Positions 14,172-24,026 of a stretch of DNA of 64,000 nt are shown here, piece by piece (position 1 is the first letter of the stretch; the number at the start of each line of letters is the position of its first letter). The stretch covers positions 3,247,001-3,311,000 of the forward strand of contig NZ_CP115159.1 of the NCBI RefSeq assembly GCF_027594425.1, in the 5' to 3' direction. Position numbers and translations under genes: made by a program. Under the pieces are notes generated by a model, which had not been told where the DNA came from, ran no database searches, and worked only from the letters and a program-made list of their open reading frames with translations. The stretch is from Zunongwangia sp. HGR-M22 (GTDB lineage: Bacteria > Bacteroidota > Bacteroidia > Flavobacteriales > Flavobacteriaceae).

Positions 14172-16766
14172 ATGAAGCGCTTACAATCGATCTGCACGTT
14201 ATTCGCGTGCCTTTGGCTATGTGCAATTTCAGCACAAAGCGACCAAGTTTTTCAATCAAAAACACCAGACTGGGTTACACCAATACAAGCGAAACTTTCT
14301 TCAGAAAAGAAAGAACTTGATAATTCGCCTTTTTTGTATTTATTGGTAGATGCACAATTCAATTTAATGGAAGAAAAAGCTTATCGCCATCTGGCTTTTA
14401 AAATCCTTAATAATGACGGCGTGCAGGAAATGAGCGATTTCACTATCGAATTTGATCCAGATTATCAAAGTTTATTTTTACACAAAATCAATATCTACCG
14501 CGATGATCAAGTGATCGACCAATTGGACCTAAATCGGATAAAAACCGTACAGCGAGAAACAAATCTGGAAAGACATTTATACGACGGTTCCCTTTCTGCA
14601 CTTTTTAATCTAACAGACGTAAGAGTGGGAGATATTATAGAATATAGCTACACTCGCAAAGGTTTTAATCCTGTGCATAATGGATTTTTTTCTACGGAAG
14701 AATACTTAGAATATTCGCTTCCTGTAGTAAATATCTACGGAAAATATCTGGTACCTAAAAACAAGGATTTTGAGATCAAATTTTTTAATGGCATCGATAA
14801 ACCTAAGATTACCGAACATCCCAATTACACAGAATACGTAATAAAAAACAATAACCCAAAAACTACTGTTTACGACAATAATACGCCGGCCTGGTACGAC
14901 GCTTCAAAATCTTACCAAGTTTCACAGTTTACCAGCTGGAATGACGTCGCTAAAAACTATAATCAATATTATCAAATATCTGTTTCAGATAGAAAATGGT
15001 TACGGGCGAAAGCTAAAGAAATTATAGAAGCCGATACTGTTTTCGACGATCCCATTGTGCCGCTAACAAGATTTGTTCAGGATAAAATAAGATATTTAGG
15101 TTTCGAAAATGGCTTAAGTTCTCACAAACCCAGTAATCCAAAAGAAATTTTCAACCGCCGGTATGGTGATTGCAAAGACAAATCTTTTTTATTAAGTGAA
15201 CTTTTAAAAGCATACAATATAGATGCGCACCCGATTTTGGTTAATTCAACTTTTGGAAATACCGTAAACAAAGACTTACCATCGCCAAATTCTTTTGATC
15301 ACTGTATCGTGCAATATCACAGATTTAATAAAGATTATTTTATAGATCCTACCATTAATAATCAGGGTGGTAATGCTGAAGCAATTTTTGCACCAGATTA
15401 TGGCTACGGACTCATTTTAGACGAAGGTACTTCAACACTTACAAAATTTGAAAAGCCAGATTACGGAAAAACTAATATTACAGAAACTTTTATTATCGAC
15501 TCCATTGGCGGACCAACACGCCTTAAAGTCGAAACGGTTTATAGCGGTTATAAGGCAGATATAACAAGGGCTGAGTTTAACGGAAATGGGATTAGCAGCA
15601 TTCAAAAAAGCTATCTAGATTTTTATAGTTTGGCCTATGCTGATATTGAAGTTTCCGAAGAACTTTATTTTAAGGATGAGCGCGATCAAAAAAACACCTT
15701 TACAGTTTACGAAGAATACAGGATCCCAAATCACTGGACAGAAATGCCAGATGATCCAAGCCAGATCTATTCACAATACTATGCATTGCCCATCGATAAT
15801 TTTATGTTTCCGCAGAAAACAGCAAAACGTAAATCACCATATTATATAAACGAAAGCACCAATATCGATTATAACATTGTTATTTTCACTCCTGAGAAAT
15901 GGGAAGTAAATACCGAATATTATAAGTCTGATAATCCTTATTTTGAATATACTTACCAATCTAAATATTCCAATGCTAGAATCGATATTACTCACAAATA
16001 CAAATCTTTAAGCGATCATGTACCTGCTAAAGATTATTCAGAATTTCTAAAAGCTCATGAAAAAGCTTCAGAAAACATTTCCTATTACCTCACCTATAAT
16101 CAAAGCCTTGCAGAAAGTTATGCCAATAACGATGTTTCTGATCTTTCCTGGTTTGCATTGTTTTTATTCCTAGTAGTATTTACCGGGGTGGTATTCTTAT
16201 GCCGTTTAATTTACACCAATTACGACATTCCATCTAAAGCGCATCCAGACGATCATCGCCCAATAGGTGGCTGGCTAATTTTAATAGCAATAGGGCTTTG
16301 CCTTTCTCCGTTATTTACCTTATCGCCAATGATAAATAATGAGTATTTTACCTCCGATTATTTATTACTTTGGTCTACCGGAAATAAAGCTTTAGTTGGA
16401 CTAGTCTTTTTTGAAATCATGTTTAATGCTATTTCTCTTGCTTTCAATATTTTTATATTGATTATTTTCTTCAAAAGAAGAACAATAGCGCCAAAACTAA
16501 TTATTGCTTTTTATGTTTTCAATTTTGTAGGTGTAAGTTTAGATACGCTGGTAGCGTCCTTTATTCCGTCTGTATATGCTACAGCCCCCGGTCCCGATTT
16601 ATATAAAGAGGTATTTAAATCACTAATTGCGTGCATAATTTGGATTCCATACTTTATATATTCTGAAAGGGTAAAAGATACTTTTGTAAATACATATAAG
16701 AAGAAAAAAACCGAAAAAGGAAATGTCGAAAACATGAACTTTTTAGAAAACAAGCCATCGGTATAA
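14172..16766 (+). CDS. DUF3857 and transglutaminase-like protein with C-terminal DUF2569 membrane domain
   Basis: An 864-residue protein. A signal peptide ends near AISAQ. A DUF3857 region follows (about 55-250), then a transglutaminase-like core with the catalytic-type Cys in RRYGDCKDKSFLLSELLK (about residue 333), SFDHCIVQY and FIDPT, so Cys-His-Asp are all present. After a long beta-rich stretch come a membrane helix near 650 (WFALFLFLVVFTGVVFLCRL) and a DUF2569-type four-helix domain (HRPIGGWLILIAIGLCL onward). The fold suggests a surface or periplasmic protein acting on proteins or peptides, substrate unknown. Monocistronic, with its own terminator. Confidence 0.85.
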   Translation: MKRLQSICTLFACLWLCAISAQSDQVFQSKTPDWVTPIQAKLSSEKKELDNSPFLYLLVDAQFNLMEEKAYRHLAFKILNNDGVQEMSDFTIEFDPDYQSLFLHKINIYRDDQVIDQLDLNRIKTVQRETNLERHLYDGSLSALFNLTDVRVGDIIEYSYTRKGFNPVHNGFFSTEEYLEYSLPVVNIYGKYLVPKNKDFEIKFFNGIDKPKITEHPNYTEYVIKNNNPKTTVYDNNTPAWYDASKSYQVSQFTSWNDVAKNYNQYYQISVSDRKWLRAKAKEIIEADTVFDDPIVPLTRFVQDKIRYLGFENGLSSHKPSNPKEIFNRRYGDCKDKSFLLSELLKAYNIDAHPILVNSTFGNTVNKDLPSPNSFDHCIVQYHRFNKDYFIDPTINNQGGNAEAIFAPDYGYGLILDEGTSTLTKFEKPDYGKTNITETFIIDSIGGPTRLKVETVYSGYKADITRAEFNGNGISSIQKSYLDFYSLAYADIEVSEELYFKDERDQKNTFTVYEEYRIPNHWTEMPDDPSQIYSQYYALPIDNFMFPQKTAKRKSPYYINESTNIDYNIVIFTPEKWEVNTEYYKSDNPYFEYTYQSKYSNARIDITHKYKSLSDHVPAKDYSEFLKAHEKASENISYYLTYNQSLAESYANNDVSDLSWFALFLFLVVFTGVVFLCRLIYTNYDIPSKAHPDDHRPIGGWLILIAIGLCLSPLFTLSPMINNEYFTSDYLLLWSTGNKALVGLVFFEIMFNAISLAFNIFILIIFFKRRTIAPKLIIAFYVFNFVGVSLDTLVASFIPSVYATAPGPDLYKEVFKSLIACIIWIPYFIYSERVKDTFVNTYKKKKTEKGNVENMNFLENKPSV

Positions 16767-16794
16767 TCTTAAAAATACAGCCCATAAACATCTA

Positions 16795-16826
16795 AAATCC
16801 CCTGATCATTTCAGGGGATTTTTTAT
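16795..16826 (+). terminator. Terminator after the DUF3857 gene
   Basis: AAATCCCCTGA-tcatt-TCAGGGGATTT followed by TTTT. The stem is almost the same as that of the metK terminator at 14081-14109. Confidence 0.9.
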
Positions 16827-16936
16827 TTAAAAATGTTCTAACTAAACCCTTTCCGATTTTATCTTTTTCTTCGGAATTCCTTAACAGCGGCGGGACTTTT
16901 TAATCATTAACTTGAGATTACAACAAAAGCAGTCTC

Positions 16937-18301
16937 ATGTCTTTTTTTAAAAAAGTAAGAAACACGGTAAACCTGTTAAAGTCGGTTGATATGGATCAGC
17001 TGGCAAAAATTAATAAACAAATCGATTTGTCTGAAGCAATGAAAGCTTTAGGTACTTTAGATGAGCGCCAGCTTGCCGGACTCATGAAAATGTTAAAAAC
17101 CAAGCGTCACAAATCACAAAGTGACCTTCCTCCTATCGATGGCGATTTCTATAATCTTGATTATAAACTTACCAAAGAACAACGCGAACTTCAGATGAAA
17201 GTGCGCAATCTTATGGAAGACGAAATTCGTCCATTAATTAATGACCACTGGAATCGCGCAAAATTTCCTTTCGAAATTATCGAAAAATTCAAAAAACTAA
17301 ATATTGCCGGTATTCCATACGAAGGTTATGGTTGCCCTAATCTTCCGTTTTTAATGGAAGGAATTATCGCGCAAGAAATTGCAAGAGTCGATGTTTCTAC
17401 CTCAACTTTTTTTGGTGTTCACAGCGGCCTGGCAATGGGATCTATTTATTTATGTGGTAGCGAGGAACAAAAGCAAAAATGGCTTCCGCAGATGCAAAAA
17501 CTAGAGAAAATTGGCGCTTTTGGTCTAACCGAACCCAATGTAGGATCTGGCGTTGCCGGAGGTTTAGAAACCACCTGTAAATATGATGGTGAGAACTGGA
17601 TTTTAAACGGACAAAAAAAATGGATTGGTAATGCCACTTTTGCCGATGTGATCATAATTTGGGCGAGAGATGTAGACAGCAACCAGGTAAAAGGCTTTTT
17701 GGTAGAGAAAGATAATCCCGGTTTTAAAGCCGAAAAAATGGAAGATAAAATGGCGCTTCGTATTGTACAAAATGCCCTTATCACGCTTACCGAATGTAAA
17801 GTTGCAGAAAGTGATAGATTACAAAATGCAAATTCTTTTAAAGATACCGCCAATGTATTACGTATGACGCGCGCCGGTGTTGCGTGGCAAGCCGTAGGTT
17901 GTGCTCGCGGTGCTTACGAAAGTGCGCTTAAATACACTCGTAAAAGAGAACAGTTTGGGCGCCCTATTGCTTCATACCAGTTAGTGCAGAATCATTTAGT
18001 AGAAATGGTTTCTAACCTTACGTCGATGCAAACCTTATGTTTTAGACTTTCTGAAATGCAAGATGCAGATATGCTAACCGATGAACATGCTTCTCTAGCT
18101 AAAGTGTATTGTAGTATGCGAATGCGAGATGTAGTGAGCCGTGCTCGTGAAGTAATGGGCGGTAACGGAATTTTATTGGAACACGATGTAGCTCGTTTTG
18201 TGGCAGATGCCGAGGCGATTTACAGTTACGAGGGTACCAAAGAGATCAATTCTTTAATTGTTGGTAGAGCAATTACCGGTTATAGTGCTTTTGTTAGTTA
18301 A
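16937..18301 (+). CDS. Acyl-CoA dehydrogenase, glutaryl-CoA dehydrogenase-like
   Basis: A 454-residue FAD enzyme with the acyl-CoA dehydrogenase marks GAFGLTEPNVGSGVAGGLETT, GQKKWIGNATFADV, REQFGRPIASYQLVQ and REVMGGNGILLEHDVARF. The catalytic glutamate sits near residue 432 in SYEGTKEINSLIVGRAITG, the position and wording used by glutaryl-CoA dehydrogenases. About 55 extra residues precede the core (SFFKKVRNTVNLLK...), longer than usual. It oxidises an acyl-CoA, passing electrons to ETF (etfBA lie 28 kb away). Exact substrate not known. Confidence 0.88.
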   Translation: MSFFKKVRNTVNLLKSVDMDQLAKINKQIDLSEAMKALGTLDERQLAGLMKMLKTKRHKSQSDLPPIDGDFYNLDYKLTKEQRELQMKVRNLMEDEIRPLINDHWNRAKFPFEIIEKFKKLNIAGIPYEGYGCPNLPFLMEGIIAQEIARVDVSTSTFFGVHSGLAMGSIYLCGSEEQKQKWLPQMQKLEKIGAFGLTEPNVGSGVAGGLETTCKYDGENWILNGQKKWIGNATFADVIIIWARDVDSNQVKGFLVEKDNPGFKAEKMEDKMALRIVQNALITLTECKVAESDRLQNANSFKDTANVLRMTRAGVAWQAVGCARGAYESALKYTRKREQFGRPIASYQLVQNHLVEMVSNLTSMQTLCFRLSEMQDADMLTDEHASLAKVYCSMRMRDVVSRAREVMGGNGILLEHDVARFVADAEAIYSYEGTKEINSLIVGRAITGYSAFVS

Positions 18302-18361
18302 CAAACTTCAAATTAAAAATTAAAAATCAAAACCCTCGATGAGGGCAAAAATTAGAATTAA

Positions 18362-19291
18362 ATGTCAGTATTAGTTGTAGCCCCAGGTAGAGATGTATCT
18401 AAATGGGTAGAAAATTTAAAAGGTCAACATCCTGGAATGAATGTTTATACTTATCCCGAAGACCACGACACTGAAGAAGTTGAATTTGCCATTAGTTGGA
18501 AACATCCTCGTGGTCTATTCAAAAATTATCCAAATTTAAAAGTTGTTGCCTCAATGGGTGCCGGTGTAGATCATATCACATCAGATCCTGAATTTCCTGA
18601 AGGAGTTAAAATTACCAGAGTTGTAGATGAGCAATTAACCAGCGATTTAAGTGAGTTTGTTCTTGCTTTGGTGATGAATCACACTCGACATCTTTCCGCA
18701 TACAAACATCAGGAGAAAGATCATAACTGGAATGTGATGAAGTATTGCCGTAACAGCGATATGAAAATAGGTGTTATGGGAATGGGTGTTATTGGTACCG
18801 CCACCGCAAAACTCTTAGCAAAAAATAACTTTCAGGTTTCAGGCTGGTCTCGTACCGAGAAAGATTGTGAAGATATCAAATCCTATTCTGGTGATGGCAG
18901 TTTAGATGATTTTTTAAGTAATTCTGAAATTCTTATTTGTCTTCTTCCACTAACTGATGAGACAACCGGAATTTTAAATAAAGAATTATTCGAGAAACTG
19001 CCTAAAGGTGCTTATGTTATAAATGTAGGTCGTGGCGAACATTTAGAAGAAAATAACCTTATAGAAATGATTGATAATGGCCATTTAGCAGGCGCCTCTT
19101 TAGATGTATTTAAAGAAGAACCTTTACCAGAAGATCATGCTTTTTGGGATCACAAGAGAATTAGTATTACTCCGCATACCGCAAGTTTAACCGAAGCTGA
19201 ATCTGTAATTCCTCAGATCGTTGATAATTACGAACGTTTTAAAGATGGTGAAGAATTGAAAAATGTGGTAGAACAGGATCGCGGTTATTAG
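18362..19291 (+). CDS. D-2-hydroxyacid dehydrogenase, glyoxylate/hydroxypyruvate reductase A-like
   Basis: A 309-residue NAD(P)-dependent enzyme. Marks: VVASMGAGVDHI in the substrate domain, the nucleotide motif GVMGMGVIGTATAKLLA (about residues 137-153), INVGRGEHLEE and the C-terminal SITPHTASLTEAES with the catalytic His. This is the GhrA branch, which reduces glyoxylate or hydroxypyruvate. It starts 60 bp after the acyl-CoA dehydrogenase and may share its transcript. A long hairpin follows at 19317-19356. Confidence 0.87.
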   Translation: MSVLVVAPGRDVSKWVENLKGQHPGMNVYTYPEDHDTEEVEFAISWKHPRGLFKNYPNLKVVASMGAGVDHITSDPEFPEGVKITRVVDEQLTSDLSEFVLALVMNHTRHLSAYKHQEKDHNWNVMKYCRNSDMKIGVMGMGVIGTATAKLLAKNNFQVSGWSRTEKDCEDIKSYSGDGSLDDFLSNSEILICLLPLTDETTGILNKELFEKLPKGAYVINVGRGEHLEENNLIEMIDNGHLAGASLDVFKEEPLPEDHAFWDHKRISITPHTASLTEAESVIPQIVDNYERFKDGEELKNVVEQDRGY

Positions 19292-19316
19292 AATTATATA
19301 ACAAATCATTTTTCCT

Positions 19317-19356
19317 AATGCTGAAATTGGTTAATTTCCCAACCAATTTCAGCATT
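19317..19356 (+). terminator. Long hairpin between the dehydrogenase and dehydratase genes
   Basis: AATGCTGAAATTGGTT and AACCAATTTCAGCATT form a perfect 16-bp stem around an 8-nt loop. It ends only 7 nt before the next ATG (19364). It has no long T-tract, so it may be a weak terminator, or it may block or position ribosomes on the following gene. Confidence 0.6.
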
Positions 19357-19363
19357 TATATTT

Positions 19364-20308
19364 ATGGACAATTTTACTCAAAAAAGCTTATTACAGGTTC
19401 ATGAGCGCATAAAACCATATATTCACGAAACGCCAATTTTCACCTCTTCATTAATAAATCAAATTGCAGGTTGTTCCATTTATTTTAAATGTGAGAATTT
19501 CCAAAAAATGGGTGCTTTCAAGATGCGTGGTGCCACTAATGCAATCTTACAACTAAGCAAAAAAGATCAGCAAAAAGGAGTGGTTACACATTCTTCAGGT
19601 AACTTTGCCCAGGCACTATCTTTAGCAGCCAAAAGTTTAGGAATTCCTGCTTATATAGTCATGCCATCTACTGCGCCTCAGGTAAAAAAAGATGCCGTAA
19701 AAACTTATAACGGAATTATTACTGAATGTCCACCAACTTTAAAAGACCGCGAAGAAACCGCGCAAAACATCGTTGAGAAAAAAGGCGCTACATTCGTTCA
19801 TCCTTCTAATGATATTGATGTGATTTTAGGACAGGGTACCGCGGCTTTTGAATTGATTCAAAAAAAGCCTAATCTTAATTGTGTAGTAACTCCCGTTGGT
19901 GGAGGCGGATTAATTGCCGGTACTGCTCTTGCCGTGAATCTATTTACTGAAAAAACTAAAACATTTGGAGCCGAACCTTTTGAAGTAGACGACGCTTATC
20001 GCTCATTAATTTCAGGAAAAATAGAGATTAATAAAAGCTCCAATACAATCGCCGATGGATTAAAAACACAACTTGGAGATAAAAACTTTCCAATTATTCA
20101 AAAACATGTCGATAGCATAATCCGAGTTACTGAAGATGAAATAAAGACTGCACTAAAATTAATTTGGGAACGAATGAAAATTATAGTGGAACCTTCTAGC
20201 GCTGTAGCATTAGCAGCTATCTTGAAGAAAAAAGAAGATTTTAAAAACCAAGAAATCGGGATAATAATTTCAGGCGGAAATGTAGATTTTAACCAAATTA
20301 ACCTTTAG
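19364..20308 (+). CDS. Threonine/serine dehydratase or serine racemase-like PLP enzyme
   Basis: A 314-residue fold-type II PLP enzyme. The PLP lysine is Lys53 in KMGAFKMRGATNA, with SSGNFAQALSLAAK and the phosphate-binding GGGGLIAGTALAV. There is no C-terminal ACT regulatory domain, so it is the short catabolic type or a serine racemase rather than biosynthetic IlvA. The PSSAVALAA and IISGGNVD motifs near the end are also standard. The mRNA hairpin just before its start may affect translation. Confidence 0.88.
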   Translation: MDNFTQKSLLQVHERIKPYIHETPIFTSSLINQIAGCSIYFKCENFQKMGAFKMRGATNAILQLSKKDQQKGVVTHSSGNFAQALSLAAKSLGIPAYIVMPSTAPQVKKDAVKTYNGIITECPPTLKDREETAQNIVEKKGATFVHPSNDIDVILGQGTAAFELIQKKPNLNCVVTPVGGGGLIAGTALAVNLFTEKTKTFGAEPFEVDDAYRSLISGKIEINKSSNTIADGLKTQLGDKNFPIIQKHVDSIIRVTEDEIKTALKLIWERMKIIVEPSSAVALAAILKKKEDFKNQEIGIIISGGNVDFNQINL

Positions 20309-20385
20309 AACAATTAAATTTAACAGCAATTTTAAAGTAATATTAAACTTGAATTAAATGATATTTTTCAACCTCGAAAGCTGAC

Positions 20386-20393
20386 TAAATTTG
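20386..20393 (+). promoter_or_regulatory. Promoter -7 box of the outer-membrane protein gene
   Basis: TAAATTTG, a full match to TAnnTTTG, 23 bp before the start codon. The upstream -33 element is not clear. Confidence 0.5.
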
Positions 20394-20415
20394 CGCGAAA
20401 CAAAAAAAAATCAAA

Positions 20416-21054
20416 ATGAAGAAATTAATTATTTTAAGCGCGATTGCATTACTAGGAAGCATTGGTATTTCTAATGCTCAAATCCAAGAAGGTAATTTTA
20501 TGGTTGGAAGTGATTTTGGTAGTGGCTTAATCAATACTGGAAACAGCAGTATTCTTGGTTTAAACTTCGGATTAAACGATGGTGCAGGTTACAATTTAGG
20601 TTTAAGTCCAAAACTTGGATATTTTGTAAAAGATAATTTTATGCTGGGAGCTGTAGCTAATATCGGATTTAGTAAATCTGCAGAGAGTGAAGGATCTACT
20701 GAAACTACTGTATACGGATTTCAGGCTTTATCTAGATATTACTTAAGCCCAGGTGAAAAAGGAATTGATAATCTTTTAAGCCACGGTCGTTTCTTCGTTG
20801 AAGCAAATGCAGGTATCGCTGGTGTTAATGTTGCCGGTGGAAATACTACCAACGGATTTGCTTTTGGTGTAGGCCCAGGATATTCTTACTTCCTTACAGA
20901 TAACGTAGCATTAGAAACTAATCTTAAGTATAATGGTTTAGTTGGTGGAGGAAACACTACATACCAAAACTCTTTAGGTCTCAACTTCGGTATTCAGGTA
21001 TTTATTCCTTCTTCTAGAGCTAAAGAGCTTAGAGATAATCCTGAAATGAGATAA
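20416..21054 (+). CDS. Small outer-membrane beta-barrel protein
   Basis: A 212-residue protein with a signal peptide (MKKLIILSAIALLGSIGISNAQ) and alternating hydrophobic and polar strands rich in Gly and aromatic residues, such as GYNLGLSPKLGYFVKDNFMLGA and GFAFGVGPGYSYFLTDNVALE. This is the pattern of a small OmpA/OmpX-like or PorT-like barrel with about eight strands. It does not end in a typical C-terminal aromatic; the tail SSRAKELRDNPEMR is polar. No specific function can be given. It has its own promoter and terminator. Confidence 0.75.
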   Translation: MKKLIILSAIALLGSIGISNAQIQEGNFMVGSDFGSGLINTGNSSILGLNFGLNDGAGYNLGLSPKLGYFVKDNFMLGAVANIGFSKSAESEGSTETTVYGFQALSRYYLSPGEKGIDNLLSHGRFFVEANAGIAGVNVAGGNTTNGFAFGVGPGYSYFLTDNVALETNLKYNGLVGGGNTTYQNSLGLNFGIQVFIPSSRAKELRDNPEMR

Positions 21055-21057
21055 TTA

Positions 21058-21157
21058 CTTTTACTCGATAATCGAGATGAAATGCTCCGAGGATTGCCTA
21101 GAAATAATGAATATTTTTCTGATAAAAATCTAGTGATTTTATCCTTAGGTAGTTTGC
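21058..21157 (+). repeat. Dispersed intergenic repeat, copy B
   Basis: Matches the minus strand of 10545-10646: GATAATCGAGAT, AAATGCTCCGAGG, TTGCCT, TTTTCTGATAAA and GGTAGTTT occur in the same order. It sits directly after the outer-membrane protein gene and before its terminator. Confidence 0.7.
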
Positions 21158-21167
21158 TATAATTTAT

Positions 21168-21201
21168 TAAAAGGCTGAGAATATATCTCAGCCTTTTTTA
21201 A
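21168..21201. terminator. Bidirectional terminator between convergent genes
   Basis: AAAAGGCTGAGA-tata-TCTCAGCCTTTTTT; A-run on one side and T-run on the other, between the convergent barrel-protein gene and DinB-like gene. Confidence 0.9.
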
Positions 21202-21204
21202 TTA

Positions 21205-21720
21205 TTAAATTTCACTTTCTAATACGCTAATAGTAACTAGCATTTGGCCAATATGTCTCTGGCTGTGCTCTGCGGCATGAAAGTACAATCCTATCACACT
21301 AGAAGGTAACTTCTTTCTCCCTACCGTTCTCTTTTCGGTTAATATCGCTTCAGGTGTATTTTTAAAAGTCTGCAACGCTTCATCTACTTTTTCAGCAAAA
21401 GCTTTTTTCAAATTAGCGATTTTCACCTCGCGATCTTCAACACCTTCTTTTCGTAAATATTCAAATTGAATTTCAGAAAGAGATTTTTCTTCGGCATAGG
21501 TTAGCATTCGATCCAAAACCCCGGTAATGTGTTGCAAGTGGAAACCAACGCTTGCTCTTCCGGCAGGTTTCTTCCAAAGTAGTGCTTCAGGAAAAGTTGC
21601 TGTATATTTAAAAACCTCTTCCTTAGACTGCAAAAGCGCATGGGCGGCTGGTTGCAAAAGTAAAGGTATATCTGGTAAAGATCCTCGAAGCCAAACCTCT
21701 CTAGATTTTTCATTTTCCAT
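21205..21720 (-). CDS. DinB-like family protein
   Basis: A 171-residue four-helix protein. Histidines suited to metal binding appear in GFHLQHITGVLDRML and in YFHAAEHSQRHIGQML, the usual three-His arrangement of the DinB/YfiT superfamily. Members are thiol-dependent transferases or have unknown roles. Starts MENEKSREVWLRG. Apparently single-gene, convergent to the barrel protein. Confidence 0.8.
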   Translation of the reverse strand: MENEKSREVWLRGSLPDIPLLLQPAAHALLQSKEEVFKYTATFPEALLWKKPAGRASVGFHLQHITGVLDRMLTYAEEKSLSEIQFEYLRKEGVEDREVKIANLKKAFAEKVDEALQTFKNTPEAILTEKRTVGRKKLPSSVIGLYFHAAEHSQRHIGQMLVTISVLESEI

Positions 21721-21898
21721 ATAAAACTCTTAAGGTGATGTTATAATATACTATTATCAGGCAAAAGATATAGTATCTTTAACATTAGAATTGAAGAAAG
21801 ATTTAACGAAAAACAACTTAATGTTTTTATGGTTAAGCATATTTATGCATTCTACATTGTTTATTAAACATTCAAATTAAAAATAGTCTTCATAATAC

Positions 21899-23692
21899 AT
21901 GGAACTTTATATCACCACCGCTATTATCCTGATTGGTATTTTCCTCTTTATTAAAGATTATTTTACGATCGATACTACATCGATCCTGATTATGGCATTA
22001 TTTATAGTAAGCGGCGTTTTGAGTCCTGAAGAAGGTTTTTCTGGCTTTAACCACCCTGCAACTATTACCCTTGGATGCATGTTTGTTATAAGTGCAGCTA
22101 TTTTTAAAAGCGGAATTATCGAAAGCTTCAGTGATAGGATTATAAGCATCGCCAAAATCAATTATGTATTTGCTTTGATGATATTCTGTTTTTCTGCAGC
22201 ATTATTTTCTGCTTTTATTAATGATACTGCCGTGGTCGCTATTTTAATTCCTATGGCATTATTGGTCTGCAGGGAAACCGGTATTAGCCCAGCTCGTTTA
22301 TTGATTCCTATATCTTTTTCAGCATTATTTGGAGGCACGTGTACGCTTATAGGCACATCTACAAATATCTTAATAAGCGGTATTGCCAAGAAAAGTGGGT
22401 TAGAAGCATTTAATATGTTTGAATTTACTTTACCAGCTTTATGCCTGCTGGCCATTGGCTTAGCTTACATAATTATAGTAGGCCCTTTACTCTTGCCAAA
22501 AAGAGCAGAGGCGCATGAAAGCGGATTAACCAAAGAAGCACAAAGTTATTTAGCAGAAGTTTTTCTCAAAGCTGAAAGTACAGATGTAGATCATAGTATA
22601 GGAAAATCTAAACTTGTAAGCCATTATGGAGCACAGGTTTTATCTATTAAACGGAAACATCATAGGGTTTATGAGATAAACGGAGATACCATATTAAGAG
22701 CAGAGGACTCTATTAAAATTATTATAGATCCCCAGCATCTTACCGAACTTATGGAGAAAGGTGGTTACGAACTTATTGGTGATAAGGCTAATCTTTTGGA
22801 AAATGAAAAATCTAAGGATGGTAAAGAACAAAAACAAATTTACGAAGTAATGATCCCTTATGGTTCCTCGCTTGCAGAGCGATCATTAAGGCAGCTTAAC
22901 TTTAGAAATATTTATTATGCATCGGTTTTAGCGCTGCGACATCGCAAAGAAATTATCACTCAGGATGTATCAAATGTCATTTTAAAAGAAGGTGATATGC
23001 TTTTAGTTTACGCTTCTGAAAAAAATATTCAGACCTTATTATCACGAAAATTAATAGTTATCCTCTCTAATTATCAAACTAAAAAAGTTAATTATAAAAA
23101 AGCAATACCTGCATTGCTAATAACATTAGGTGTAGTTTTATCTGCGGCATTAAATCTCACCTCGATACTTATAAGTGCTATGATTGGCGGTTTACTAATC
23201 GTTACCACATCGATTTTAAAACCTAAAGAAGCTTATGATGCTATAGAGTGGAAAGTAATTTTCATGATGGCCGGTGTACTTTCTATGGGAAAAGCTTTAG
23301 AAAAAACCGGAGGTTCAGATGTTATTTCACAATTTATTTTTGATCAAATTGGCGGTTTGGATCCCAGGATTATATTAAGCTTAATTTTTCTTATTACCTT
23401 TCTTTCAACCAATGTACTTAGCAGCAAAGCAGCGGCAGCATTAATGGCTCCAATTGTAATTAGTCTCTCTGCGGCTTTAGGCATTAGTGAAAAACCTTTA
23501 TTGATTGGAGTAATGTTTGCGTGCTCATTAACCTTTATGACACCAGTAAGCTACCCAACAAACACAATGGTGTATGGACCTGGAAATTATAAATTTAATG
23601 ACTTTTTAAAGTTTGGAACTCCTTTAAATCTAATAATTTGGATCGCAGCATCTTTTATAATTCCGATATTTTTCCCTTTTGAAATTAAATAA
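21899..23692 (+). CDS. SLC13/DASS-family permease with two RCK_C (TrkA-C) domains
   Basis: A 597-residue transporter. Membrane helices fill residues 1 to about 200 and about 400-597; between them lie two TrkA-C-type domains (about 205-290 and 305-390: EVFLKAESTDVDH..., IYEVMIPYGSSLAERSL...). The motifs NDTAVVAILIPMALLV, GGTCTLIGTSTNILISG and SYPTNTMVYGPGNYKF are those of the divalent anion:sodium symporters. In bacteria with this architecture substrates include sulfate and related anions, which would fit the sulfur genes upstream, but the distance makes this speculative. Confidence 0.87.
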   Translation: MELYITTAIILIGIFLFIKDYFTIDTTSILIMALFIVSGVLSPEEGFSGFNHPATITLGCMFVISAAIFKSGIIESFSDRIISIAKINYVFALMIFCFSAALFSAFINDTAVVAILIPMALLVCRETGISPARLLIPISFSALFGGTCTLIGTSTNILISGIAKKSGLEAFNMFEFTLPALCLLAIGLAYIIIVGPLLLPKRAEAHESGLTKEAQSYLAEVFLKAESTDVDHSIGKSKLVSHYGAQVLSIKRKHHRVYEINGDTILRAEDSIKIIIDPQHLTELMEKGGYELIGDKANLLENEKSKDGKEQKQIYEVMIPYGSSLAERSLRQLNFRNIYYASVLALRHRKEIITQDVSNVILKEGDMLLVYASEKNIQTLLSRKLIVILSNYQTKKVNYKKAIPALLITLGVVLSAALNLTSILISAMIGGLLIVTTSILKPKEAYDAIEWKVIFMMAGVLSMGKALEKTGGSDVISQFIFDQIGGLDPRIILSLIFLITFLSTNVLSSKAAAALMAPIVISLSAALGISEKPLLIGVMFACSLTFMTPVSYPTNTMVYGPGNYKFNDFLKFGTPLNLIIWIAASFIIPIFFPFEIK

Positions 23693-23693
23693 A

Positions 23694-24011
23694 ATGAGAA
23701 AAGTAAAACTTAGCAATCCCTTTAAAACTAGAATAATTGATGAAAAACTCATAAGAGAACATCTTGCTTTAGAACGAACTAAATTGGCCAATGAACGTAC
23801 GCTATTGGCCTATATAAGAGCTTCGCTATATTTGCTAATCGGCGGACTCGCTTTATTACAAATAAAAGAATATCCAGAATTACATTGGCTGGGTTATGGT
23901 GCATTTTCAGTAAGTATTATATTTTTGTCTATTGGTATTATAAGATATATTCATCTTAACAAAAAATTGAATAAATTATTAAAGCCAGATAATTCTTCTG
24001 AAAACACCTGA
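23694..24011 (+). CDS. DUF202 (YidH-type) small membrane protein
   Basis: A 105-residue protein from ATG at 23694, one base after the SLC13 stop, so probably co-translated. The core LIREHLALERTKLANERTLLAYIRASL is the DUF202 signature, followed by two membrane helices. Function unknown. An upstream in-frame ATG overlapping the transporter gene is less likely. Confidence 0.82.
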   Translation: MRKVKLSNPFKTRIIDEKLIREHLALERTKLANERTLLAYIRASLYLLIGGLALLQIKEYPELHWLGYGAFSVSIIFLSIGIIRYIHLNKKLNKLLKPDNSSENT

Positions 24012-24026
24012 ATTTAAACACCAATA

